From Enterococcus saigonensis (lineage in GTDB: Bacteria > Bacillota > Bacilli > Lactobacillales > Enterococcaceae): a stretch of 64,000 bases of DNA. The DNA lies in assembly GCF_011397115.1 (NCBI RefSeq), contig NZ_AP022822.1, forward strand, positions 1,099,001 through 1,163,000. The letters are read 5' to 3'. Below the pieces are notes generated by a model, which worked only from the letters and a program-made list of their open reading frames with translations, had not been told where the DNA came from and did no database searches. Position 1 is the first letter of the stretch, and each line of letters starts with the position of its first letter. The position numbers and the translations under genes were made by a program. Below are positions 41,630 through 49,555 of this stretch, piece by piece.

Positions 41630-42559
41630 TTATTTCAGTTTTGATTTAATATCTTCAATCATCTCGCGATAAGCAATAGGGCCGTTATAAAGCCAGCTTT
41701 TTTCAGGGCCAAACTCCCACAAATTACCATTTTTTACTGCCGGAATGTTTTGCCATAAGGAATCTTTGAACATGGCTGCGCCTTGATCACTGTTAACAAG
41801 AATTAAATAGTCACAATTAATTTGAGCTAACTTTTCTAATGACACTGCTGACCAATCTGAAGTCGCCTTTTCACTAATTTCTTTTGTCAAATCTGGAACT
41901 TTGAAACCTAGTTGTTGATATAAAAGATCTCCACTAGAACGAGTGTCAGCAACCATAAAAGCAGAGTTATTTGTTACCCATAAAACAGCAATGGATTTAT
42001 CTTCTATTTTTTTAGTATAATTCTTTTTTGTTTCAGCTACTAATTTGTCATAGTCATTAATGACTTCTTCGCCTTTTTTTTGTTTGTTCAATACATTGGC
42101 AATATCGGTTAATTTAGCCTGCCAGGTAACTTTTTCGCCATTTTTAACGACATAGGTGGGGGCGATTTTGGCATATTTTTCGTATTTGCCTCCTTCAACC
42201 AAACCGTTAGATTCAATTAATAATAAGTCGGGGTCATAGGATAAAACATCCTCATAAGGTAAGTCATAATTAATTAAGGGAATATCTTTTAAATCTTTAC
42301 TTAAATAATCTTGCCGAGAGCCACCACCAACCGTCCACTGTGCTACTGGTTTTTCGCCTAATGCCACGAGGTAATCTTCTAAGTAACTACCAATAACTCG
42401 CTTTGGCTTATTTGGAATCTCCACTTTATGATCCAATTGATCAGTCAGAATTCGACTTTCTTTTTTGGCAGTTTCTTTATTGTTAGAACTACAAGCAGTA
42501 ATTAATAAAAGACTAGCTAACAATACTAAAGCAGAGGTAACTTTTTGATGTTTTTTCAT
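41630..42559 (-). CDS. Iron-siderophore ABC transporter substrate-binding lipoprotein
   Basis: A 309-residue lipoprotein of the FecB/FhuD type (PF01497). The signal peptide ends in a lipobox (LLITAC, lipidated Cys near residue 22). The mature part contains RVIGSYLEDYLVALG and the two-lobed binding fold, with DPDLLLIESNG and AQINCDYLILVNSDQG. Start 42559 follows AAAGGAAA. It is divergent from the matching ATPase and permease genes, and both promoters bear Fur boxes. The exact chelate (ferric citrate, hydroxamate or catechol) cannot be told from sequence. Confidence 0.9.
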   Translation of the reverse strand: MKKHQKVTSALVLLASLLLITACSSNNKETAKKESRILTDQLDHKVEIPNKPKRVIGSYLEDYLVALGEKPVAQWTVGGGSRQDYLSKDLKDIPLINYDLPYEDVLSYDPDLLLIESNGLVEGGKYEKYAKIAPTYVVKNGEKVTWQAKLTDIANVLNKQKKGEEVINDYDKLVAETKKNYTKKIEDKSIAVLWVTNNSAFMVADTRSSGDLLYQQLGFKVPDLTKEISEKATSDWSAVSLEKLAQINCDYLILVNSDQGAAMFKDSLWQNIPAVKNGNLWEFGPEKSWLYNGPIAYREMIEDIKSKLK

Positions 42560-42605
42560 GAATGATTTCCTTTCGTAGAAACACTTCGATTGTTTACGTT
42601 TTAAT

Positions 42606-42655
42606 TGAGAATAATTATCAATTAATGATACTAGCATACTTCTTTCTTTTGTCAA
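42606..42655 (-). promoter_or_regulatory. Minus-strand promoter and Fur box of the binding-protein gene
   Basis: On the minus strand TTGACA (42655-42650), 16 bp, TAGTAT (42633-42628) with extended TGC. The Fur box TGAGAATAATTATCA at 42606-42620 lies just downstream and matches the 7-1-7 consensus TGATAATNATTATCA at 14 of 15 positions. Confidence 0.8.
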
Positions 42656-42697
42656 TTGTAAAATAATGAAATTACTAAGCAAGCAATTTTCCTTCTA

Positions 42698-42741
42698 TTG
42701 ACGAATTGTAAAAATAAAGCGATAATTGATAATCATTATCA
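42698..42741 (+). promoter_or_regulatory. Promoter and perfect Fur box of the ABC ATPase/permease operon
   Basis: TTGACG at 42698-42703, 17 bp, GATAAT at 42721-42726. TGATAATCATTATCA at 42727-42741 matches the Fur 7-1-7 consensus at 15 of 15 positions and covers the start site. Confidence 0.88.
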
Positions 42742-42760
42742 ATGAAAGTAGAGAATTGCA

Positions 42761-43561
42761 ATGACTACCTTGGAAGCAAAAGAGATAACTGTTGGTTATC
42801 AAAAACAAATTATTATTGAATCGTTGTCGCTTCAATTACCCGTTGGGAAAATAATTGGTCTAATTGGACCAAATGGTAGTGGTAAATCGACATTATTAAA
42901 AACATTGGCTCGAATTATGCAACCTCAAAAAGGGGGAGTAATGTTAAACGGTGTTAATATCGAGATGCTCCCAACAAAAGAAGTCGCACAACAGATTGCC
43001 TTATTGGCGCAAAATACAGAACAAAATCTTGAGTTGACTGTTAAAGAGCTGGTTTCTTACGGACGTTTTCCTTACCAAAAAGGTTTACGGCAGTTAGATA
43101 AAAAAGATCAAGAGGCAGTTAGTTGGGCACTTTCTGCCACCGGTTTGGCTAGTTTAGAACAACGTTCATTACAAGCACTCTCTGGTGGACAGCGGCAACG
43201 CGTTTGGTTAGCAATGGCGTTAGCGCAAGATACAGATATTTTAATTTTGGATGAGCCAACAACATTTTTAGACCCAGCTCACCAGCTTGAAATTTTGCAA
43301 TTGCTTCAAAAAATCAATCAAAAATATCAAAAAACTATCGTTATGTCTATTCATGATTTAAATTTAGCTTCGCGTTTTTCAGATATTTTAATTGGTTTAA
43401 AGCAAGGAGAAATTATAGCCAATGGGACGCCACAAAATGTTATGACACCCGAAATTTTAGCCCAATTATTTTCCATCAAAGCGGAATTAACGGTGGATAT
43501 AAAAACAGAAAAACCTCTTTTAATGAATTATGAATTGCAGGGGACAGAAGATGAAGACTAA
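42761..43561 (+). CDS. Iron-siderophore ABC transporter ATP-binding protein
   Basis: A 266-residue ATPase of the FecE/FhuC class: Walker A GPNGSGKST, Q-loop region, signature LSGGQRQRVWLAMAL, Walker B ILILDEPTTFLD and switch His in SIHDLN. It energises the two permeases that follow, overlapping the first by 11 nt. The Shine-Dalgarno (GTAGAG) is weak. Repressed by Fur, judging from the promoter. Confidence 0.93.
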   Translation: MTTLEAKEITVGYQKQIIIESLSLQLPVGKIIGLIGPNGSGKSTLLKTLARIMQPQKGGVMLNGVNIEMLPTKEVAQQIALLAQNTEQNLELTVKELVSYGRFPYQKGLRQLDKKDQEAVSWALSATGLASLEQRSLQALSGGQRQRVWLAMALAQDTDILILDEPTTFLDPAHQLEILQLLQKINQKYQKTIVMSIHDLNLASRFSDILIGLKQGEIIANGTPQNVMTPEILAQLFSIKAELTVDIKTEKPLLMNYELQGTEDED

Positions 43562-44540
43562 TCGTTTTGCTTTGATATGGGGAATTTTAATCATAGCCAC
43601 TTTCTTTCTTTTATTTTTCTCATTAACTAATGGGGCTGCTGATATTTCTATTCGTGAAGTTACGAATGCATTTTTCCACTTTGACAAAGGCAATCAAGCG
43701 CAACAAATAATTGTGAACTTACGTTTACCTCGCGTTATTGGTGCTTTTTTAGTTGGTAGTGCATTTTCTTTAGGTGGGGCAGTCATGCAAGGTGTAACTA
43801 GAAATCCATTAGCAGATGCTGGTTTGTTAGGGATTAATAGTGGTGCTTCATTAGGGTTGGCACTTGTTTTTATTTTGTGGCCTAAAGCTTCGATTAACCG
43901 AACAATTTGGTTTTCTTTTGCAGGTGCTTTTTTCGCCGCTTTTTTAATTTTTTTGGTCAGTCGCCGTACAATTACTACTTTGACTCCCACACGTCTTATT
44001 TTGGCTGGTGTGGCGATTAGCAGTCTCTTTTCTGCACTTAGTCAAGCATTATCTTTGATATTTGACTTACAACAAGATATTGCATTTTGGTTTGTCGGCG
44101 GTGTTGCAAATATTACTTGGGAACAACTTCAACAAGTTTGGTTCCTTTATTTATTTGCGATAATAGGTAGTTTATTTTTTGCTAGAGGTATTAATTTATT
44201 GCTTTTAGGTGATGACAATGCGTTGGCTTTAGGGAAAAAACCGGGACGAATTCGCTTTTTCACATTACTATTTGTTGTCATTTTGGCTGGAATTGCAGTA
44301 GCACTAGTCGGACCTATTAGTTTTATCGGACTGATGGTTCCTCATGTTATGCGCTATTTTACAGGGGATAATTATCGTAGATTATTACCGTTAGTCTTAG
44401 TTGGTGGTGGCCTATTTGTTGTTTTTGCGGACTTGTTGGCACGCTTGTTAAATCCACCTTTTGAAACTCCTTTGGGTCTGCTCATAACCATTGTCGGAGT
44501 TCCTTTTTTACTCCTAAAGATTTGGAGGAGTCAATCGTGA
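43551..44540 (+). CDS. Iron-siderophore ABC transporter permease (first)
   Basis: A 329-residue FecCD-family permease (about ten transmembrane helices). LPRVIGAFLVGSAFSLGGAVMQGVTRNPLADAGLLGINSG-type sequence near residues 57-95 and GPISFIGLMVPHVMR are signatures. ATG 43551 is used since AGGGGA precedes it; an upstream in-frame ATG lies inside the ATPase gene. Its C-terminus overlaps the second permease by 4 nt. The two form a heterodimeric channel. Confidence 0.92.
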   Translation: MKTNRFALIWGILIIATFFLLFFSLTNGAADISIREVTNAFFHFDKGNQAQQIIVNLRLPRVIGAFLVGSAFSLGGAVMQGVTRNPLADAGLLGINSGASLGLALVFILWPKASINRTIWFSFAGAFFAAFLIFLVSRRTITTLTPTRLILAGVAISSLFSALSQALSLIFDLQQDIAFWFVGGVANITWEQLQQVWFLYLFAIIGSLFFARGINLLLLGDDNALALGKKPGRIRFFTLLFVVILAGIAVALVGPISFIGLMVPHVMRYFTGDNYRRLLPLVLVGGGLFVVFADLLARLLNPPFETPLGLLITIVGVPFLLLKIWRSQS

Positions 44541-45523
44541 AGAAAAAATATATTTATAGTATTTTTAGTGTTTTATTGTTTTTTTCCCTCGTGATTAATA
44601 TTTTATTTGGACGACAGATCTTAAATCTAACAGATATATTTGCTTTAATGACAGGTAATGCTAGCACCACTTTAGAGTTAACTGTTTTTGAGTTAAGGTT
44701 GCCGCGAACAATTTTGGCTGCTTTAGGTGGTGCTGGACTTGGTGCAGCGGGATATTTATTGCAAGGGGTGACACGTAATGATTTAGCTGATGCCTCCTTA
44801 CTAGGAATTAATAGTGGTGCTGGTTTTTTTGTTTTAATTTATCTTGGTTTTTTTGCACAAGGAAGTGGTTTTTTATTACCAGTGTTAGCATTAGCAGGAG
44901 GCTTGCTAGCTGTTTTTGCGGTATACGGTATTGCACATCAAAGGGGTCCATTTTTAGCTTTGGATAAATTATTATTAGCTGGTATTGCAGTGAATGCTGG
45001 TTTTGGAGCATTAACATTATTGGGAACGATTAGAGTTGCGCCAGATCGTTATCGTTTTGTAACCAATTGGCTGGCTGGCTCGCTATGGGGGGCAAGCTGG
45101 AGCTATGTTTTAATTCTGTTAGGTTGGCTTGTTCTTTTAATAGGTATTACACTGGTACAGTTACCGTATTTAGATTTATTGCAGTTAAATGATGAACAGG
45201 CATTGGGCATTGGTGTTAAAGTTCGTCGCGTCCGCCTTCGTTTTTTGTTTTTAGGAGCAGCTTTAGCAGCGAGTTGTGTAGCTTTTTGTGGAAACTTAGC
45301 TTTTGTTGGTCTTTTAGCACCTCATATTACAAAAACGTTATTAAAAGGACGCACGCGACAACGCTTCCCTTTGACTTTGTTAATTGGAGCACTAATTGTA
45401 TTGGTTGCTGATACTTTAGGAAGATTAATTTTGACTAGCGGAGAGTTACCGGCTGGTGTGATGATAGCGATTTGTGGTGCACCTTATTTTTTAATTTTAT
45501 TAATACAAAAGCCAAGGCTATAA
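44537..45523 (+). CDS. Iron-siderophore ABC transporter permease (second)
   Basis: A 328-residue FecCD-family paralogue of the preceding permease, with LPRTILAALGGAGLGAAGYL, LLQGVTRNDLADASLLGIN and NLAFVGLLAPHITK. GTG 44537 is selected because TTGGAGGAG lies just before it; the TTG at 44522 is part of that ribosome-binding site. Last gene of the iron operon, followed by a long hairpin. Confidence 0.9.
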   Translation: MKKKYIYSIFSVLLFFSLVINILFGRQILNLTDIFALMTGNASTTLELTVFELRLPRTILAALGGAGLGAAGYLLQGVTRNDLADASLLGINSGAGFFVLIYLGFFAQGSGFLLPVLALAGGLLAVFAVYGIAHQRGPFLALDKLLLAGIAVNAGFGALTLLGTIRVAPDRYRFVTNWLAGSLWGASWSYVLILLGWLVLLIGITLVQLPYLDLLQLNDEQALGIGVKVRRVRLRFLFLGAALAASCVAFCGNLAFVGLLAPHITKTLLKGRTRQRFPLTLLIGALIVLVADTLGRLILTSGELPAGVMIAICGAPYFLILLIQKPRL

Positions 45524-45557
45524 AGAAGCTAACAATGTATCTTTTAGCAAACTACTA

Positions 45558-45610
45558 GACAAGACCAAAAGTAAGTTTTTCCATTCGCTTACTTCTGGTC
45601 TTGTCTTTTA
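45558..45610 (+). terminator. Terminator of the siderophore transporter operon
   Basis: GACAAGACCAAAAGTAAG pairs with CTTACTTCTGGTCTTGTC (one internal mismatch), followed by TTTT. Confidence 0.75.
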
Positions 45611-45657
45611 CAATGAGCAGCTGTTTGCTATTTTTTTATTTTTTCGATACCATGCAA

Positions 45658-45686
45658 TTAAGAACTTAAATTAGATTGTATATAAT
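45658..45686 (+). promoter_or_regulatory. Probable promoter of the folate-ligase/glucokinase cluster
   Basis: TATAAT at 45681-45686 with TTAAGA 17 bp upstream. Confidence 0.4.
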
Positions 45687-45737
45687 AATAAATGCTGGTT
45701 TGTGTAGTAAAAATATCCTGAATAAGGAGCGGTTAAG

Positions 45738-46301
45738 TTGGAAAAAAAAGAATTACGTAAAAAAGGAATTGTGAAGTTACATGAACTTGCTCTTCATAAA
45801 GATAAAAAAAAGGAAAAGGAAATTATTATTTTGCAATTATTATTTGCAAGTAGTCAATGGAAAAAAGCTAATCGTATTGGAGTAATTCGAGCAACAGATA
45901 TCGAATTGGATACAGAGCCAATTTTTCAACGAGCTTTTCAAGAAGAAAAAAAAATAGTCGTACCAAAAGCACCTCAAGATCGGTTGTTGACGTTTCATCT
46001 GGTTGATGAACATACACAGTACTATGTCTCCAATTTTGGTGTAGAAGAGCCTTTAGTCGCACCAATCGTAGAAAAAAATGAAATTGATTTGCTAATTGTA
46101 CCGGGGGTTGTTTTTTCAAGTCGAGGATATCGAATTGGATTTGGTGGCGGATATTATGACCGTTTTTTAACAGATTATAAAGGCCAAACGATTAGTTTAG
46201 TTTTTAGTGAGCAGATTTCCGATGATTGGCAACCAGAGAAATTTGATATGCCAGTATCAAAAATAATTACTGACAGTAGAAATGAGGTTGCTTATGAATA
46301 A
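45738..46301 (+). CDS. 5-formyltetrahydrofolate cyclo-ligase
   Basis: ATP-dependent enzyme returning 5-formyl-THF to 5,10-methenyl-THF; 187 residues. The C-terminal PGVVFSSRGYRIGFGGGYYDRFL motif (ATP and phosphate binding) is diagnostic for the YqgN/MTHFS family. TTG 45738 follows AAGGAG with 8-nt spacing. It overlaps the rhomboid gene by 8 nt and heads a cluster (rhomboid, yqgQ, glucokinase) also conserved in Bacillus. Confidence 0.92.
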   Translation: MEKKELRKKGIVKLHELALHKDKKKEKEIIILQLLFASSQWKKANRIGVIRATDIELDTEPIFQRAFQEEKKIVVPKAPQDRLLTFHLVDEHTQYYVSNFGVEEPLVAPIVEKNEIDLLIVPGVVFSSRGYRIGFGGGYYDRFLTDYKGQTISLVFSEQISDDWQPEKFDMPVSKIITDSRNEVAYE

Positions 46302-46989
46302 AGAATGGGAAATAACATTGAAACGCTGGTTTAATCGACCAGTGGTTACTTACAGCTTCTTGGCTGTCCAAACAGTTGTGTACCTGCTTATGTTTATTCC
46401 AAGTCTCCAAATTGAAGCACAAGGCGTCATGTTTGGTCCATTTGTAGCGTATTTCCATCAATATTGGCGTTTTATAACACCAATATTGATTCACTTTTCG
46501 TTAACGCATTTTGCTGTCAATTCAATTGTTTTGTATTTTATTGGACAGCAAGTTGAGGCGATTTATGGTCATTGGCGCTTTTTTATTTTGTATTTATTTA
46601 GTGGTGTAATGGGAAATGCAGTGAGTTTTGCTTTTAATGACGCTGGTATCCGTTCAGCGGGAAGCAGTACTTCGATTTTTGGTGTTTTTGGTGCCTTTTT
46701 ATTGTTGGGCTATTATTTCCGAAATAATCCCGCAATTCAAGGAATGGTAAGACAATTTGCACTTTTTGTTGGACTTAGCCTATTATTTGGTATTTTTGAT
46801 CGGTCTATTGATATTTGGGGGCATGTTGGCGGTGTTATCGGTGGCCTGCTATTAGGTAATGTCGTAGCATTGCCACAAAATCACGGGCGTTTTTCAATTC
46901 ATACTCGTGTAATTTCCGGTCTTGTTTTTGGATTTCTTTTGGTGATTTGTCTTTTATATGGTTTAAAAAAATATGGATTGCCTGTATAA
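46294..46989 (+). CDS. Rhomboid family intramembrane serine protease (GluP-like)
   Basis: A 231-residue membrane protease with six to seven helices. The catalytic serine is in AGSSTSIFGVFGAF, the paired histidine in WGHVGGVIGGLLLG, and HFSLTHFAVNS matches the usual upstream His-containing helix. Substrates are unknown. ATG 46294 is used (ribosome-binding site GAGG at 46284-46287). It lacks the long N-terminal domain of B. subtilis GluP. Confidence 0.9.
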   Translation: MNKEWEITLKRWFNRPVVTYSFLAVQTVVYLLMFIPSLQIEAQGVMFGPFVAYFHQYWRFITPILIHFSLTHFAVNSIVLYFIGQQVEAIYGHWRFFILYLFSGVMGNAVSFAFNDAGIRSAGSSTSIFGVFGAFLLLGYYFRNNPAIQGMVRQFALFVGLSLLFGIFDRSIDIWGHVGGVIGGLLLGNVVALPQNHGRFSIHTRVISGLVFGFLLVICLLYGLKKYGLPV

Positions 46990-47009
46990 TATGCGAGGAA
47001 GTGTTTAAA

Positions 47010-47216
47010 ATGGAAACTCTTTACGATGTTCAGCAACTATTTAAACGTTTTGGAATATATATATATGTAGGCAAGCGTATTTATGATATCGAATTAATGT
47101 TAATTGAATTAAAAAATTTATACGATGGTCGCTTAATCGATCACGATACGTATCTAACTTGCTGGCGCATATTAAAACGGGAGCATCGCATTGAAGAAAG
47201 TCGTCAGAAAGGATAA
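47010..47216 (+). CDS. yqgQ: YqgQ family small protein (DUF910)
   Basis: A 68-residue helical protein: LYDVQQLFKRFGIYIYVGKR and a C-terminal HDTYLTCWRILKREHR, typical of YqgQ, a small Firmicutes protein of unknown function always found before glcK. ATG 47010 follows GAGGAAG. Confidence 0.88.
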   Translation: METLYDVQQLFKRFGIYIYVGKRIYDIELMLIELKNLYDGRLIDHDTYLTCWRILKREHRIEESRQKG

Positions 47217-47222
47217 TTGTAC

Positions 47223-48188
47223 ATGGACAAAAAAATTATCGGAATTGATTTAGGCGGTACGACAGTGAAATTTGCTATTTTAACGACCGCAGGAGAAATT
47301 CAACAAAAATGGAGTATTGAAACAAATATATTAGACGAAGGCAGTCATATTGTACCGGAAATAGTGAATTCTATTAATCACCATCTTGGCTTATATAATA
47401 TGAGACCAGAAGATTTTATTGGTATTGGAATGGGGACTCCTGGGAGCGTCGATCGCAACGCTGGGACAGTTATTGGAGCTTACAACTTAAATTGGACAAC
47501 GTTACAACCTGTTAAAGAACAAATTGAAGCAGGAACGAAAATACCATTTGCCATTGACAATGATGCTAATGTGGCAGCTCTTGGTGAACGTTGGTTAGGC
47601 GCTGGGGAAAATAATCCAGATGTTGTCTTTATTACACTTGGTACAGGTGTTGGTGGTGGTATTATCGCTGAAGGACATTTATTACATGGTGTAGCTGGTT
47701 GTGCAGGTGAGGTTGGCCATGTCACAGTTGATCCTGATGGTTTTCAATGTACTTGCGGGAAAAAAGGTTGTTTAGAAACAGTTTCTTCGGCCACAGGTGT
47801 CGTACGTGTAGCTCGCCATTTAGCTGAAGAATATGCTGGCGATTCTAAATTAAAAGCTCAATTAGATGAAGGTTATGATATTTCATCTAAAGATGTCTTT
47901 GAATTTGCTAAGGCGGGAGATCCATTTGCCTTAATGGTCGTTGATAAGGTTTGTTTTTATTTAGGTCTAGCCTGTGGGAATTTAGGTAATACTTTAAATC
48001 CGTCTGCGATTGTTTTGGGTGGAGGAGTTTCAGCTGCAGGTGAATTTTTACGTAGTCGTGTTGAAAAGTACTTTGCTGAGTTTACTTTTCCACAAGTGAC
48101 AGAGAGTACCAGTATTAAGTTAGCACAACTAGGCAACGAAGCTGGCGTTATCGGCGCAGCTTCATTAGCATTAGATTTCGTGAAATAG
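47223..48188 (+). CDS. glcK: Glucokinase (ROK family)
   Basis: Phosphorylates glucose with ATP. The 321 residues have the ATP motif IGIDLGGTTVKFAIL, ASP-box region IDNDANVAALGE (catalytic Asp), TLGTGVGGGI and the ROK zinc site GHVTVDPDGFQCTCGKKGCL. ATG 47223 after AGAAAGGAT is chosen over the TTG at 47217. It is preceded by yqgQ and followed by a rhodanese-like gene within 15 nt. Confidence 0.94.
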   Translation: MDKKIIGIDLGGTTVKFAILTTAGEIQQKWSIETNILDEGSHIVPEIVNSINHHLGLYNMRPEDFIGIGMGTPGSVDRNAGTVIGAYNLNWTTLQPVKEQIEAGTKIPFAIDNDANVAALGERWLGAGENNPDVVFITLGTGVGGGIIAEGHLLHGVAGCAGEVGHVTVDPDGFQCTCGKKGCLETVSSATGVVRVARHLAEEYAGDSKLKAQLDEGYDISSKDVFEFAKAGDPFALMVVDKVCFYLGLACGNLGNTLNPSAIVLGGGVSAAGEFLRSRVEKYFAEFTFPQVTESTSIKLAQLGNEAGVIGAASLALDFVK

Positions 48189-48203
48189 GAAGGAAAACAA
48201 GAG

Positions 48204-48602
48204 ATGTCTCCAATTATTATTATTGATATTGTTTTAATCGCAATTTTATTAGGAATCGGGCTTAATGAATTATACTTACGTATTATGGCGAAAAAATCTG
48301 CTACAACACTCGAACAAGAAGCTTTTCGTGAAGGGATGCGTAAAGCACAAGTGATTGATGTTCGTGAAAAAGATGAATTTGATGCTGGGCACGTTTTAGG
48401 TGCACGCAACATACCTTATTCTGTTTTGAAAAATTCAATTGGCAGTATTCGGAAAGATCAACCCGTGTATATTTACGATCAAAAAAGAGCGATTGCCGTT
48501 CGTGCTGCAAATAGATTGCGTAAAGCTGGCTATACAGATATTTACCTACTAAAAGGTGGGTATCAAAGCTGGGAAGGTAAAGTTAAAAAGAAAAATAGCT
48601 AA
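48204..48602 (+). CDS. Membrane-anchored rhodanese-like protein lacking the catalytic Cys
   Basis: A 132-residue protein: one N-terminal transmembrane helix (about 3-25), then a rhodanese fold (AQVIDVREKDEFDAGHVLGA, GYTDIYLLKGGYQSWEG). The active-site loop, CxxGxR in active enzymes, reads YDQKRAIAVR, so the sulphur-accepting cysteine is missing and no sulphurtransferase activity is expected. Homologues accompany glcK in lactic acid bacteria. A binding or regulatory role is possible but unproven. Confidence 0.85.
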   Translation: MSPIIIIDIVLIAILLGIGLNELYLRIMAKKSATTLEQEAFREGMRKAQVIDVREKDEFDAGHVLGARNIPYSVLKNSIGSIRKDQPVYIYDQKRAIAVRAANRLRKAGYTDIYLLKGGYQSWEGKVKKKNS

Positions 48603-48611
48603 ATCTTTAAT

Positions 48612-48653
48612 ACTGGAGTAAGAGTCTCTCATGACTTTTATTCCGGTTTTTTT
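48612..48653 (+). terminator. Terminator after the rhodanese-like gene
   Basis: CTGGAGTAAGAGTC pairs with GACTTTTATTCCGG including G-U pairs; seven T follow. Confidence 0.8.
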
Positions 48654-48775
48654 ATTAAATATTTTTGGAATTAGAGAACAAATTTTATAAAGGATTTTTT
48701 GGAATTCATAGGACTTTTTATCTGTTTTTGGGGGATTTATTAAGAAGTGTTAAACTAGAAGAGGAGGAATTGATT

Positions 48776-49132
48776 ATGGTTACAATAAAAAGAATTTATG
48801 AGGACTATGATGAAAAAGACGGATATCGCATTTTAGTTGATCGTGTTTGGCCACGGGGAATTAAAAAAGCAGATGCGCATTTAGACAAGTGGTTAAAAGA
48901 AATTGCGCCTTCAACTGAATTGCGAAAATGGTTCAATCACAAACCAGAAAAATTTCAAATATTTAAAGAGAAGTATGAGGTTGAGTTACAAACTGAACCT
49001 GCTAAATCAGCAGTGGCAGAATTGTTAACAATTATAAAAAAGGAAGAGAAAGTAACTTTATTATACGGAGCTAAAGATGAAAGGTGCAATCAAGCCGCTG
49101 TATTAATTGAGTTTTTAAAGTGCGTCTCATAG
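48776..49132 (+). CDS. DUF488 family protein (YeaO-like)
   Basis: A 118-residue protein of PF04343 with RILVDRVWPRGIKKADAHLD, WLKEIAPSTELRKWFNH and a C-terminal LLYGAKDERCNQA. The family is widespread and uncharacterised. ATG 48776 follows GAGGAGGAA; upstream in-frame codons lie in a non-conserved stretch. Confidence 0.88.
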   Translation: MVTIKRIYEDYDEKDGYRILVDRVWPRGIKKADAHLDKWLKEIAPSTELRKWFNHKPEKFQIFKEKYEVELQTEPAKSAVAELLTIIKKEEKVTLLYGAKDERCNQAAVLIEFLKCVS

Positions 49133-49194
49133 ACTTTATCTTTATGTAATATTGAAGGGAAAAATATTAGTATAGTATTATTTAGAGACATGCA

Positions 49195-49227
49195 AAAAAA
49201 AAACACATCCTTAAGGATGTGTTTTTT
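49195..49227. terminator. Bidirectional terminator between the DUF488 and DUF3042 genes
   Basis: AAAAAACACATCC and GGATGTGTTTTTT form a 13-bp stem with a TTAA loop, flanked by A and T runs. Confidence 0.9.
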
Positions 49228-49393
49228 AGCGTGCAACACGTTTACGCATTGCTTTTTTACGATTTTCTTCAATCATTGCTTCTTTTTCGTCGATAGGATC
49301 GATTACTTGTTTTTTGACAGCTGTAACAAAAGCGCCTGCTGCTGCAACAGTAGCTAAGGTTCCAACAAGAACACCAGATACAAATTTTTTCAT
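49226..49393 (-). CDS. DUF3042 family small membrane protein
   Basis: A 55-residue protein: MKKFVSGVLVGTLATVAAAG forms a single membrane helix, followed by a basic tail with IDPIDEKEAMIEENRKKA. This matches DUF3042, found only in lactic acid bacteria; the function is unknown. Start 49393 follows GGAGTG on the minus strand. Confidence 0.85.
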   Translation of the reverse strand: MKKFVSGVLVGTLATVAAAGAFVTAVKKQVIDPIDEKEAMIEENRKKAMRKRVAR

Positions 49394-49492
49394 CGCAATC
49401 ACTCCGTTCATACTTTTATTATATTATGTAACAAGTCATCTAAAAATAAAAGTTAAACGACTTTTTGTAAGAAATTAGCTTAAAAATCACCG

Positions 49493-49521
49493 TTGAAAAA
49501 ATTTAGTAAATAAATTATAAT
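49493..49521 (+). promoter_or_regulatory. Promoter of the gal operon
   Basis: TTGAAA at 49493-49498, 17 bp, TATAAT at 49516-49521. Confidence 0.75.
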
Positions 49522-49534
49522 AAATTTACTAAAT
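49501..49534 (+). promoter_or_regulatory. Probable GalR operator on the gal promoter
   Basis: ATTTAGTAAA at 49501-49510 and TTTACTAAAT at 49525-49534 are perfect 10-bp inverted arms with a 14-bp spacer that contains the -10. The placement lets a LacI-family repressor, presumably the GalR encoded at 53.3 kb, block initiation. Confidence 0.65.
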
Positions 49535-49555
49535 AAAGACAATGAGGTGTTTTTG

